Translations under genes and position numbers: made by a program | Assembly: GCA_028714875.1 (NCBI GenBank) | Contig: JAQTLN010000019.1 | Location: 31,105 to 95,104, forward strand | Origin: Gallionellaceae bacterium | GTDB lineage: Bacteria > Pseudomonadota > Gammaproteobacteria > Burkholderiales > Thiobacillaceae | Reading direction: 5' to 3' | Length of the DNA stretch: 64,000 nt | Shown: one piece after another, positions 57,864 to 64,000 of the stretch | Layout: each line of letters begins with the position of its first letter | How positions within the stretch are numbered: position 1 is the stretch's first letter | Notes under the pieces: model-generated | Told to the model about the DNA's origin: nothing | What the model saw: only the letters and a program-made list of their open reading frames with translations | The model's database searches: none

Positions 57864-59738
57864 GTGAACCAGGCGCACTCGACCAGAAGAAATTCCGCCG
57901 CGCTCGCGCTCGGCGCGCTCGGTGTCGTGTTCGGCGACATCGGCACCAGCCCGCTCTACACCATGAAGGAGGTCTTCGGCGGGCATCATCTGGCGCTCAC
58001 ACAAGGCAACGTTCTGGGCATTCTTTCCCTGGTGTTCTGGTCGCTCATGCTGGTGGTATCGCTGAAATACGTCAGCATCATGATGCGCGCCGACAACAAG
58101 GGCGAAGGCGGCATCCTTGCCCTGCTCGCGCTGGCCCAGGGGCATGCCCCGCTGGAGTCGCGCAGCCGCAAGATTCTGATGGTGCTGGGTTTCCTCGGGG
58201 CCTCCCTGTTCTTCGGCGACAGCCTGATTACACCGGCCATTTCCATGCTCTCCGCCGTCGAAGGGCTTGAGATCGGAGCGCCGGCCTTGCACCCCTTCAT
58301 CGTGCCGCTCGCGCTCGGCATCCTGCTCGGCCTGTTCGTCATCCAGCGCCACGGCACCACCAACATCGGGCGATTGTTCGGCCCGGTCATGCTGGCCTGG
58401 TTCGGCGTGCTCGGCTTTCTCGGGCTACTCAGCGTTCTCCAGCACCCCCAGGTGCTCGCCGCGCTGCTGCCCATCCACGCCCTGAACTTCTTCATCGCGC
58501 ATGGCACGGCCAGCTTCCTCATCCTCGGCGCGGTCGTGCTGGCGATCACCGGCGCGGAGGCCTTGTATGCCGATATGGGCCATTTCGGCCGCCGCCCGAT
58601 TCAGTTGATCTGGTTCGCCTATGTATTGCCGGCGCTGGTTCTCAATTACTTCGGACAAGGCGCGTTGCTGCTCACTCACCCGGCGGCGCTACGCAACCCG
58701 TTTTTCAGCCTCGCCCCGGAGTGGGCGCTCTTCCCCATGGTGGGCTTGGCCACGGCCGCGACCGTGATCGCCTCCCAGGCCGTTATCACGGGCGCGTTTT
58801 CCGTGACCCGCCAAGTGATCCAGATGGGTTATGCCCCGCGCCTGAGTATCCGCCACACCTCGGCCGCCGAGGCGGGCCAGATCTATATCCCCTTTGTGAA
58901 CTGGACCTTGATGATCGGCATCGCCCTGCTGGTATTGGGCTTCAAGAATTCGAGCAATCTCGCCGCGGCCTATGGCATCGCCGTCACCGGCACCTTCGCC
59001 ATCGACACCATCCTGGTGTGCATCGTCATGCGTGTGCGCTGGGGGCTCAGCCTGCGCGTCACCCTGGCGGGGATGCTGGTTTTCCTCTGCATCGACCTGG
59101 CTTTTTTCGGCGCCAACGCGGTCAAGATCCCGGACGGCGGCTGGTTCCCCCTGGTGGTGGCGGGGCTGGTTTTTACCTTGCTGGTGACCTGGAAACGCGG
59201 CCGCGAGATGGTGCTGCGGCGTTTGCGCGAGACCGCGTTGCCGCTGGCGCCCTTCGTCGCCGATTTGCTGGAATATCCGCCGCTGCGCGTGCCGGGCACC
59301 GCCGTGTTCATGACCGCCGACGCCAAGGGCGTGCCTTCGGCCCTGCTGCATAACCTCAAACACAACAAGGTGCTGCACCAGCGCGTGGTGATCCTGAACA
59401 TCCGCTATGCCGAAGTGCCGTATGTGCCCGCCGCCGACCGGCTGACGATGGAGAAACTCGCCGAGAGTTTCTATCACGTCGTCGTCCGCTACGGCTTCAT
59501 GGATGACATCGATGTGCCCAAGGCCTTGTCGGAATGCCCCTGCGGCATGGAGTTCGACTTGATGGACACCACTTTCTTCTTCAGCCGGGAAAACCTGATC
59601 CCCACCCGTGGCGAGGGAATGATGGTCTGGCGCGAACACCTGTTCGCCACCATGGCGCGCAATGCCGCCAGTCCGATGACCTTCTTCCGCATTCCCGCCA
59701 ACCGTGTCGTCGAACTCGGGACACAGTTGGAGATTTAG
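57864..59738 (+). CDS. kup: Low-affinity potassium uptake protein Kup
   Basis: 624-residue KUP/HAK transporter with 12 TM segments (signature GVVFGDIGTSPLYTMKEVFG near residues 20-39, DNKGEGGILALLALA near 77-91, FFGDSLITPAISMLSAVEG near 116-134). The C-terminal soluble domain includes PGTAVFMTADAKGVP and VVVRYGFMDDIDVP. The start is GTG 57864. It sits directly after the KdpD/E-like pair, implying K+ control of transport. Confidence 0.97.
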   Translation: MNQAHSTRRNSAALALGALGVVFGDIGTSPLYTMKEVFGGHHLALTQGNVLGILSLVFWSLMLVVSLKYVSIMMRADNKGEGGILALLALAQGHAPLESRSRKILMVLGFLGASLFFGDSLITPAISMLSAVEGLEIGAPALHPFIVPLALGILLGLFVIQRHGTTNIGRLFGPVMLAWFGVLGFLGLLSVLQHPQVLAALLPIHALNFFIAHGTASFLILGAVVLAITGAEALYADMGHFGRRPIQLIWFAYVLPALVLNYFGQGALLLTHPAALRNPFFSLAPEWALFPMVGLATAATVIASQAVITGAFSVTRQVIQMGYAPRLSIRHTSAAEAGQIYIPFVNWTLMIGIALLVLGFKNSSNLAAAYGIAVTGTFAIDTILVCIVMRVRWGLSLRVTLAGMLVFLCIDLAFFGANAVKIPDGGWFPLVVAGLVFTLLVTWKRGREMVLRRLRETALPLAPFVADLLEYPPLRVPGTAVFMTADAKGVPSALLHNLKHNKVLHQRVVILNIRYAEVPYVPAADRLTMEKLAESFYHVVVRYGFMDDIDVPKALSECPCGMEFDLMDTTFFFSRENLIPTRGEGMMVWREHLFATMARNAASPMTFFRIPANRVVELGTQLEI

Positions 59739-59754
59739 CACCGTAGGTTGGCGC

Positions 59755-59884
59755 CGTAGGTTGGGCAAGGCGAAGCGTGCCCAACATCGCGGCGGTTTGT
59801 TGGGCAACGGAATCGTCGGCGCTTCAGTGCTTACGAATCCGGCGTCCCCCTCTCGCGGGGGCACGCTAGCTTTGCCCAACCTAC
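59755..59884. repeat. GTAGGTTGGGC-class palindromic repeat
   Basis: GTAGGTTGGGCAAGGCGAAG at 59757 and its inverted CTTTGCCCAACCTAC ending at 59884, containing CGTGCCCAACAT and an inner TTACGAATCCGGCGTCCCCC that also occurs at 25.86 kb inside the DUF6129-like gene. Confidence 0.85.
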
Positions 59885-59934
59885 GTCACTGCTTGGTTAA
59901 TTGATTCGATTTTTTTACTTGTAAGGCTAGTGAC

Positions 59935-61314
59935 ATGACTTCAACCCGCATATGGCAGTCTGGAATGGTTTTGCTAATGACTTTGATGGCCGGCGCGGCA
60001 TGGGCCGCGGATAGCCCGGCCATCGCCGGCATTCCCATCGAGTTCATCCTCTTCGCGCTGACATTGCTGGGCGTGGCGCTGTTTCATAACCAGACATTCA
60101 ATGTCGCGCTGATAGGCGTGATAACGCTGACGCTCTACAAGATTTTCTTCACCGGCTTCAAGACCGGAATGGGCGTTGCCGGTCTGGTCGGCCACTTTGG
60201 GGAAGTGTGGGTGACGTTGGCCAACCTGTTCTGCCTATTGCTGGGTTTTGCCATCCTCGCGCGGCATTTCGAGAAAAGCCACATCCCGGCGATCTTGCCG
60301 CGCTTTCTGCCCGACGACTGGCGCGGCGCCTTTGGCGTGCTGGCCATGGTGTGGCTCATTTCCAGCTTCCTCGACAATATCGCGGCCGCCCTGATCGGCG
60401 GCGCGATGGCGCACCAACTGTTCAGAGCAAAAGTTCACATCGGTTACCTCGCCGCCATCGTCGCCGCGTCCAACGCCGGCGGCGCGTTTTCCGTCGTCGG
60501 CGACACGACCACGACCATGATGTGGATTGCCGGCGTTCCGCCAGGCGCGGTGTTCGAGGCTGTCATGGCCTCGGCCATCGCCCTGGTGATCTCGGGCTAC
60601 GTGGCCGCGAAGCAGCAGCATGCCTACTCGCCCATCAACAAACATGTCCATGAACACACCCATGTGGACTGGAGCCGCGTATTCATCGTTGCCCTGATTC
60701 TGGCATTCGCGATGATCACCAACATTGTCGTCAACACGCACTACACGGCCATCAGCAGCACCTTCCCCTTCATCGGCGTGGCCGTCTGGGCCGCCATCTT
60801 CGTCACCGCCAAGCTGCGCCGCCATGACTGGGAAGTGTTGGGTGAATCGCTGAAAGGCACCTTCTTCCTGCTCTTCCTGGTGACCAGCGCCTCGATGATG
60901 CCGGTGGAAACGCTACCCGCCGCCTCGTGGCATGCCGCCTTTGGCCTTGGCTTCGTTTCAGCGGTGTTCGACAACATCCCGCTCACCGCGCTGGCGATTC
61001 GACAGGACGGCTACGACTGGGGCTTCCTCGCCTTCGGCGTCGGCTACGGCGGCTCGATGCTCTGGTTCGGCTCCTCGGCCGGCGTCGCGCTTGCAACCAT
61101 GTATCCCGAAGCCCGCTCGGCTGCGCTCTGGCTGCGCCATGGCTGGCACGTCGCGCTGGCCTATGTGATCAGCTTCATGGCCATGGTGGTGCTAGTCGGC
61201 TGGCATCCACAACCCCTGCACAAGGCGGGAACAAGCGTTCCCGTTGCCGAGGCGAGAACCGCTACGGGGGCGGCGCCGAACATCAATCAGGCAATGCCCG
61301 CGCTTGTGAAGTGA
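59935..61314 (+). CDS. nhaD: NhaD-type sodium/proton antiporter
   Basis: 459-residue ion-transporter family protein (ArsB/NhaD superfamily). A cleavable-like N-terminal hydrophobic segment (MVLLMTLMAGAAWAADS) precedes about 12 TM helices. Family motifs are SSFLDNIAAALIGGAMAHQL (about 142-161) and SNAGGAFSVVGDTTTTMMWI (about 179-198), and FDNIPLTALAIRQDGYDWGF near 345. NhaD exports Na+ or Li+ in exchange for protons. The His-rich loop NKHVHEHTHVDW (about 238-249) is distinctive. It lies after kup, fitting an ion-homeostasis group. Confidence 0.9.
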   Translation: MTSTRIWQSGMVLLMTLMAGAAWAADSPAIAGIPIEFILFALTLLGVALFHNQTFNVALIGVITLTLYKIFFTGFKTGMGVAGLVGHFGEVWVTLANLFCLLLGFAILARHFEKSHIPAILPRFLPDDWRGAFGVLAMVWLISSFLDNIAAALIGGAMAHQLFRAKVHIGYLAAIVAASNAGGAFSVVGDTTTTMMWIAGVPPGAVFEAVMASAIALVISGYVAAKQQHAYSPINKHVHEHTHVDWSRVFIVALILAFAMITNIVVNTHYTAISSTFPFIGVAVWAAIFVTAKLRRHDWEVLGESLKGTFFLLFLVTSASMMPVETLPAASWHAAFGLGFVSAVFDNIPLTALAIRQDGYDWGFLAFGVGYGGSMLWFGSSAGVALATMYPEARSAALWLRHGWHVALAYVISFMAMVVLVGWHPQPLHKAGTSVPVAEARTATGAAPNINQAMPALVK

Positions 61315-61348
61315 GAGGCTGTAAAAAACAGCCGGCGCCCAAAATATC

Positions 61349-61446
61349 CGTCATTCCCGCTCAAGCGGGAATCCAGTTCGTAGCCCTGACTGCTTGAAGC
61401 TCAATCAGATGCACAACCTGGATTCAAGCTCGCATGGGAATGACGG
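61349..61446. repeat. CGTCATTCCCGC-class inverted repeat pair
   Basis: CGTCATTCCCGCTCAAGCGG at 61349 and its inverted partner CGCATGGGAATGACGG ending near 61446, with inner AATCCAG/CTGGATT. Part of the gene-free stretch 61315-61694. Confidence 0.8.
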
Positions 61447-61503
61447 TGACCTTTCCCGTCATTTTCGAAAAAATTACAGCCTCTGAGGGATGCCACGAAA
61501 ACC

Positions 61504-61591
61504 CCCTGTCCTCGACAAGTTCAGGGCGAACGACTCTTTGTAAATCAACCGGTTGCGTTCGTGCTGAGCCTGTCGACGCAGGTTTTTCGAT
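61504..61591. repeat. GACAAGTTCAGGGCGAAC-class inverted repeat pair
   Basis: CCTGTCCTCGACAAGTTCAG at 61505 and, in inverted order, CGTGCTGAGCCTGTCGACGCAGG ending near 61582. It borders the truncated integrase gene. The rest of 61592-61694 is unassigned. Confidence 0.7.
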
Positions 61592-61694
61592 GCACCCAAG
61601 CGGCGCCCGGCTATCCGGGAGTGAGCCGCCATAAAAAAATCTGAGGTTGATGCCAGGACATCGGCAAAAGTCGCCGGACTGTTGGGCAAAAAAC

Positions 61695-61823
61695 GCGCTT
61701 GTCACTGAAAAAAATGAAGCGTTTAATCCAGCCGCAGCAAGCCTGCACCGTGCGAATACCGTAGTGATTTACACGGATACGGTCGCGGACCTGATCATGA
61801 AGCTTCAACCGTTGTTCAGTCAT
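61695..61823 (-). pseudogene. intI: 5' remnant of an integron integrase gene (intI)
   Basis: From ATG 61823 the minus strand reads MTEQRLKLHDQVRDRIRV followed by NHYGIRTVQACCGWIKRFIFF, matching the N-terminal core-binding domain of integron integrases (LDQVRDRIR, HYSIRTEQAY, WIKRFI) for about 43 codons. After SDKR the match ends and the frame soon stops; the catalytic Arg/His/Arg/Tyr region is entirely missing. It diverges from the cassette array as intI does in functional integrons. A GTTGGGC at 61681-61687 directly after the break is identical to the attI core and may mark a recombination junction. No functional integrase is encoded in the window. Confidence 0.72.
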
Positions 61824-61890
61824 GGCCCAGGTGCATAAGAAGAATTGACGATGACCCCGTGTAGCGAGGTGGATCATGAGGAAGCAAGAG

Positions 61891-61970
61891 GTTAATTACG
61901 CCAACCAAGCATATACCCCACATATGGGGCAAAACATTGCCCCATATGTGGGGCTGACTTAACGTTGGGC
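61891..61970 (+). other. attI-like integron recombination site
   Basis: The core GTTGGGC at 61964-61970 fits GTTRRRY. Upstream is a long perfect palindrome CCCCACATATGGGGC (61917-61931)/GCCCCATATGTGGGG (61939-61953) and, at its far side, a weak partner box (CGCCAAC, 61899-61905). It lies between the intI remnant and the first cassette, where attI belongs. It could equally be an attC of a decayed cassette. Confidence 0.55.
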
Positions 61971-61988
61971 CTAAAGACAAGGATTCCT

Positions 61989-62381
61989 ATGAGCACGTCT
62001 GAAAAGAATGCAGCACTTACAAAAGTCGCAAACGGAGCGAACATAGTCTCAACTGGGAATTCTAAGGCTCGAATTGGTAACGCTGTTGTCCACGTTCGCT
62101 ATTGCTCACAAAACCTAAACGCACCCGGAAAGTTTAAATTCAATATCAACCCTAACACTCTTAGCGCCGACTGCGAGTTATGGGTTTGCGGAAATGCAGC
62201 GCTCTATTACTTAATGCCCGTTGCGTTTATGCGTGGCATTTACAATAATCCAGGCACTTATATCGACCGAATGCACCCTGAAATACGTGTTGTATCCGTT
62301 GACGCAAATACACATATTGTTACTTACGCGGCAGGTGGTGTCAGTAGTAGCTTACGCGCCTATCTTTGTGCCACTTTTTGA
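61989..62381 (+). CDS. Integron cassette 1: protein of unknown function
   Basis: 130-residue soluble protein starting MSTSEKNAALTKVANGANIV at ATG 61989 (a TTG at 61965 inside the attI-like core would add 8 residues). It has no signal peptide and no recognised domain; visible features are a beta-rich, Asn/Thr-rich composition, CELWVCGNAALYYLMPVAF in the middle and VVSVDANTHIVTYAAGGVSS near the end. The AT-rich codon use differs strongly from the chromosomal genes to the left, typical of a cassette. Followed by an attC at 62436-62527. Confidence 0.65.
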   Translation: MSTSEKNAALTKVANGANIVSTGNSKARIGNAVVHVRYCSQNLNAPGKFKFNINPNTLSADCELWVCGNAALYYLMPVAFMRGIYNNPGTYIDRMHPEIRVVSVDANTHIVTYAAGGVSSSLRAYLCATF

Positions 62382-62435
62382 GGCCCGGCAAACAAATGCA
62401 AGCCATGATAAATAATTTGTCTTTTCTACTGACAT

Positions 62436-62527
62436 GCCCAACTGGCGGTTCAACCGGAGCGCGCGAAATGCTGGTTCACTTCGTGGTTGCCGGCTCGCGC
62501 GCGCCCGGTTAACCTAAGACGTTAGGC
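62436..62527 (+). other. attC site between cassettes 1 and 2
   Basis: GCCCAAC (62436-62442, RYYYAAC) to GTTAGGC (62521-62527, GTTRRRY), 92 nt. The inner arms GGTTCAACCGGAGCGCGCG and CGCGCGCGCCCGGTTAACC are imperfectly complementary, as required for folding of attC as single-stranded DNA. Confidence 0.88.
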
Positions 62528-62537
62528 ATCCAAAACC

Positions 62538-63017
62538 ATGCACGATTTCCTCATTGAACTCGGTCTCAGCAAATACGATATTGCGCTAATGGTTCTTTGC
62601 CCATTGGGCGCAATGCACGGCAGCTTCGCTCACACATGCTTACTCACCATTAACCCACACCGAATGCCGCGCCCTGGAAATGTCAGAATTCTGGGCACCA
62701 TCGATGCACTTGGGAGGTTCCAGTGGATTATTTTGCGTTTAACTCTTGGCGCAATACTTGGCATTGTTATCGCCCTATATTTCATTGGGTCGCTTCAGCC
62801 AAATTTAACCACTCTCGCAAAGATAATTGCGCTGTCAATACTTCTTGGATTCGCTGCACCCAAGCTATGGCTTGCGCAGGAGCGTGTGGTAACAGACCGC
62901 GCACTATCCATGCTTCAACAAATGCTTTCTCAGCGCGCAGGGGGCGAGGCTAATGAAAGTATGCCTAACACTGCGGTCGAGAGGGACGCGCCGCAAGCGG
63001 CGCGTCCCTCTCCTTGA
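62538..63017 (+). CDS. Integron cassette 2: small membrane protein of unknown function
   Basis: 159-residue protein with two or three hydrophobic segments (YDIALMVLCPLGAMHGS, about 14-30; WIILRLTLGAILGIVIALYF, about 63-82; LTTLAKIIALSILLGFAAP, about 90-108). No family recognised. The last 18 residues (MPNTAVERDAPQAARPSP) are encoded by the attC site itself, a common outcome in cassettes, so they are not part of the original fold. ATG 62538 lies 10 nt after the previous attC. Confidence 0.65.
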   Translation: MHDFLIELGLSKYDIALMVLCPLGAMHGSFAHTCLLTINPHRMPRPGNVRILGTIDALGRFQWIILRLTLGAILGIVIALYFIGSLQPNLTTLAKIIALSILLGFAAPKLWLAQERVVTDRALSMLQQMLSQRAGGEANESMPNTAVERDAPQAARPSP

Positions 63018-63026
63018 ACGTTAGGG
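62963..63026 (+). other. attC site between cassettes 2 and 3
   Basis: GCCTAAC (62963-62969) to GTTAGGG (63020-63026; last base departs from GTTRRRY), 64 nt. The arms AGAGGGACGCGCCGC and GCGGCGCGTCCCTCT are a perfect 15-bp palindrome. Confidence 0.85.
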
Positions 63027-63032
63027 CTCGAC

Positions 63033-63320
63033 GTGATTGGCGTTCTTACAATTAGCCCAACTGTCCTCGCATTAGCAATATTGTGGGGCTCTGTTATTTT
63101 GGGGCGGCCGGTAAATCTTGATAGGGTTGGCTGGTTATTAACATATGCGCAAATCGCATTTCTTGCTGTGGGTGTAGTAGCTATATTGCTTTCAAAGAAA
63201 CCACAACACACTCTGCCGCCATGGCGCATAACCGCAAACAAATGGATTGGTTGGATTATGGCTGCCTCTGCTTTGTTTTATGCAATTGCATTTGCACTTG
63301 TGGCGCACCGTGCACCCTAA
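63033..63320 (+). CDS. Integron cassette 3: small membrane protein of unknown function
   Basis: 95-residue protein (GTG 63033) with three predicted TM segments: TVLALAILWGSVILG, LLTYAQIAFLAVGVVAILLS and WIGWIMAASALFYAIAFALV, separated by short basic loops. No family recognised. It begins 6 nt after an attC and its stop overlaps the following attC, so it is a compact cassette gene. Confidence 0.62.
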   Translation: MIGVLTISPTVLALAILWGSVILGRPVNLDRVGWLLTYAQIAFLAVGVVAILLSKKPQHTLPPWRITANKWIGWIMAASALFYAIAFALVAHRAP

Positions 63321-63404
63321 CATGCCGCTCAACCGGGACGCCCGAACAGCCGGCTTCACTTCGTGGACACCCCTTCGCGGGCGCCCGTTAGCTTTACGTT
63401 ATGC
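63315..63404 (+). other. attC-like site between cassettes 3 and 4
   Basis: CCCTAAC (63315-63321) to GTTATGC (63398-63404), 90 nt; each outer box departs by one base from RYYYAAC/GTTRRRY. Inner arms CTCAACCGGGACGCCCG and CGGGCGCCCGTTAGC pair. Confidence 0.78.
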
Positions 63405-63850
63405 CCATTGATCCTATGCCACACAACCAAGTAATTCTCCTCGCACGAGAAGCACATAAAAAACACTGGCGTATGAGTGGTGACGCAGGCACTGGTGACA
63501 AACTTGCCGCTTCTGTAACATCAGACTGGCAGTCTTCAGTAATTTCTGCATTTCCTAATCGGTTTGTTGCAGAACAATAGGTTGGTCAATTGAGAGAAAG
63601 AATTGACCTCGTGGACCTAATTAGTGGAACTGCTTACGAATTAAAAGTATCACCAAACAACGATCACTTTGAGTTTTACCGAGACATTTTCAAGGTGCTA
63701 ATTGCGCGTGACAATGGTTTGCCACAAATAAAAACATTTTGCTTTGTCTGTCCACTTGAGGCCGCAAAACGCTATGAAGGTGGTCTTCGTAAAGCTGTGC
63801 TTAATGAGAGTTCCCGCTTGGGTCTCTCCATATCAATTGCAGCGCTATAG
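63401..63850 (+). pseudogene. Integron cassette 4: ExK nuclease-like ORF interrupted by an in-frame TAG
   Basis: From ATG 63401 (inside the attC) a 149-codon frame is broken only by TAG at 63578-63580 (codon 60): part 1 MPIDPMPHNQVILLAREAHK to FPNRFVAEQ, then part 2 VGQLRERIDLVDLISGTAYE to LGLSISIAAL. Part 2 has LVDLISGTAYELKVSPNN, with Asp and E-x-K spaced as in PD-(D/E)XK restriction-like nucleases. A TTG at 63590 could start part 2 separately. Either it is a nonsense mutant, the codon is read through, or two peptides are made. Confidence 0.6.
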
Positions 63851-63871
63851 TCGCCATGCATAAAAGGGAAA

Positions 63872-64000
63872 TAGGGTAGAGTAGAAAACAGGTTTTCACC
63901 TGCCCTCCCTCATCAAACCGTGCATGCAGTTTTCCCGCACACGGCTTTCCGATGTTCTTCATGCCGAGGCATGCGCCGAGCGCCAGCCCGCGACCATTGG
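63872..64000 (-). mobile_element. 3' end of a group II intron (domains V and VI), continuing beyond the window
   Basis: On the minus strand the catalytic domain V is recognisable (AGCCGTGTGCGGGAAAACTG paired with GCATGCACGGTTT, about 63919-63951), followed by TGATGAGGGAGGG and a small domain VI hairpin CAGGTGAAAACCTG (63890-63903), ending with TTTTCTACTCTACCC near 63875. The exact 3' boundary cannot be fixed. Its orientation is opposite to the cassettes and it abuts the last cassette, as in class C attC-targeting introns. The reverse transcriptase gene should lie to the right of 64000. Confidence 0.75.

Noticed and set aside
61424..61689. Further intI-derived coding in the other minus-strand frames left of 61695
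   Set aside because: These frames run into a palindromic repeat and show no recognisable integrase motif.
61841..61889. Cassette promoter Pc (TTGACG at about 61847)
   Set aside because: No convincing -10 element at 16-18 nt; kept out for lack of support.

Overview
The window is about 64 kb of a GC-rich proteobacterial chromosome, most likely a free-living diazotrophic betaproteobacterium (Rhodocyclales or Nitrosomonadales type). This is inferred from the thrS-infC-rpmI-rplT-pheS-pheT-ihfA-merR operon, phaA-phaB-phaR, a NifL/NifA pair with a seven-gene rnf operon, and squalene-route hopanoid genes hpnCDE. No rRNA or species marker is present, so the genus is open.

Layout. 1-10.4 kb (mostly minus strand): a truncated HtrA protease, a degenerate short-chain dehydrogenase, hpnE-hpnD-hpnC, a DUF302 protein, malic enzyme (plus strand), a U32 tRNA hydroxylase, a Nudix hydrolase and nadC. 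10.6-20.8 kb (plus): tRNA-Val(GAC), the thrS...merR translation operon, a GCS2-ligase/M14-amidase pair and tRNA-Pro(GGG). 21-32 kb (minus): nifH-D-K-T, ferredoxin, nafY, a DUF6129-like gene, modA, lrv, an unknown nif-associated gene and nifE. nifN, nifX and nifB are not in the window. 32-39 kb (plus): tag, then an ABC transporter, membrane protein, TlpA thioredoxin, SafE-like protein and two NosL-like genes. 39-45 kb: an MgtC/DUF4010 protein, GST, gltX, tRNA-Val(CAC) and phaA-phaB-phaR. 45-49 kb (minus): nifL-nifA and a small Cys-rich protein. 49-55 kb (plus): rnfABCDGEH. 55-61 kb (plus): a truncated KdpD-like kinase, KdpE-like regulator, Kup and NhaD.

Regulation can be read directly. nifH, lrv and rnfA each have a sigma-54 promoter (TGGCAC-N5-TTGC type), an upstream NifA site (TGT-N10-ACA) and an IHF consensus site in between. 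nifE has the first two. The four NifA sites share a CGACA half. NifA (from nifL-nifA) therefore probably co-activates nitrogenase, cofactor genes and the Rnf complex thought to supply low-potential electrons.

The right end (61.7-64 kb) is a small AT-richer integron. It has a 5' remnant of a divergent integrase gene, an attI-like site and four cassettes with attC-type sites. Next to the last cassette are domains V/VI of a group II intron on the minus strand, which runs off the window. None of the four cassette proteins is recognised. One is an ExK nuclease-like ORF broken by an in-frame TAG.

The whole window is loaded with short palindromic repeats of at least three kinds: (A) about 100-170 bp elements built from CCCCCCTTT/AAAGGGGGG hairpins; (B) about 110 bp CTCCCCTCTCCC/GGGAGAGGGG pairs found at four gene boundaries of the nif operon; and (C) REP-like elements beginning GTAG. 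Several are inserted in frame inside genes (nadC, the DUF6129-like gene, tlpA, safE).
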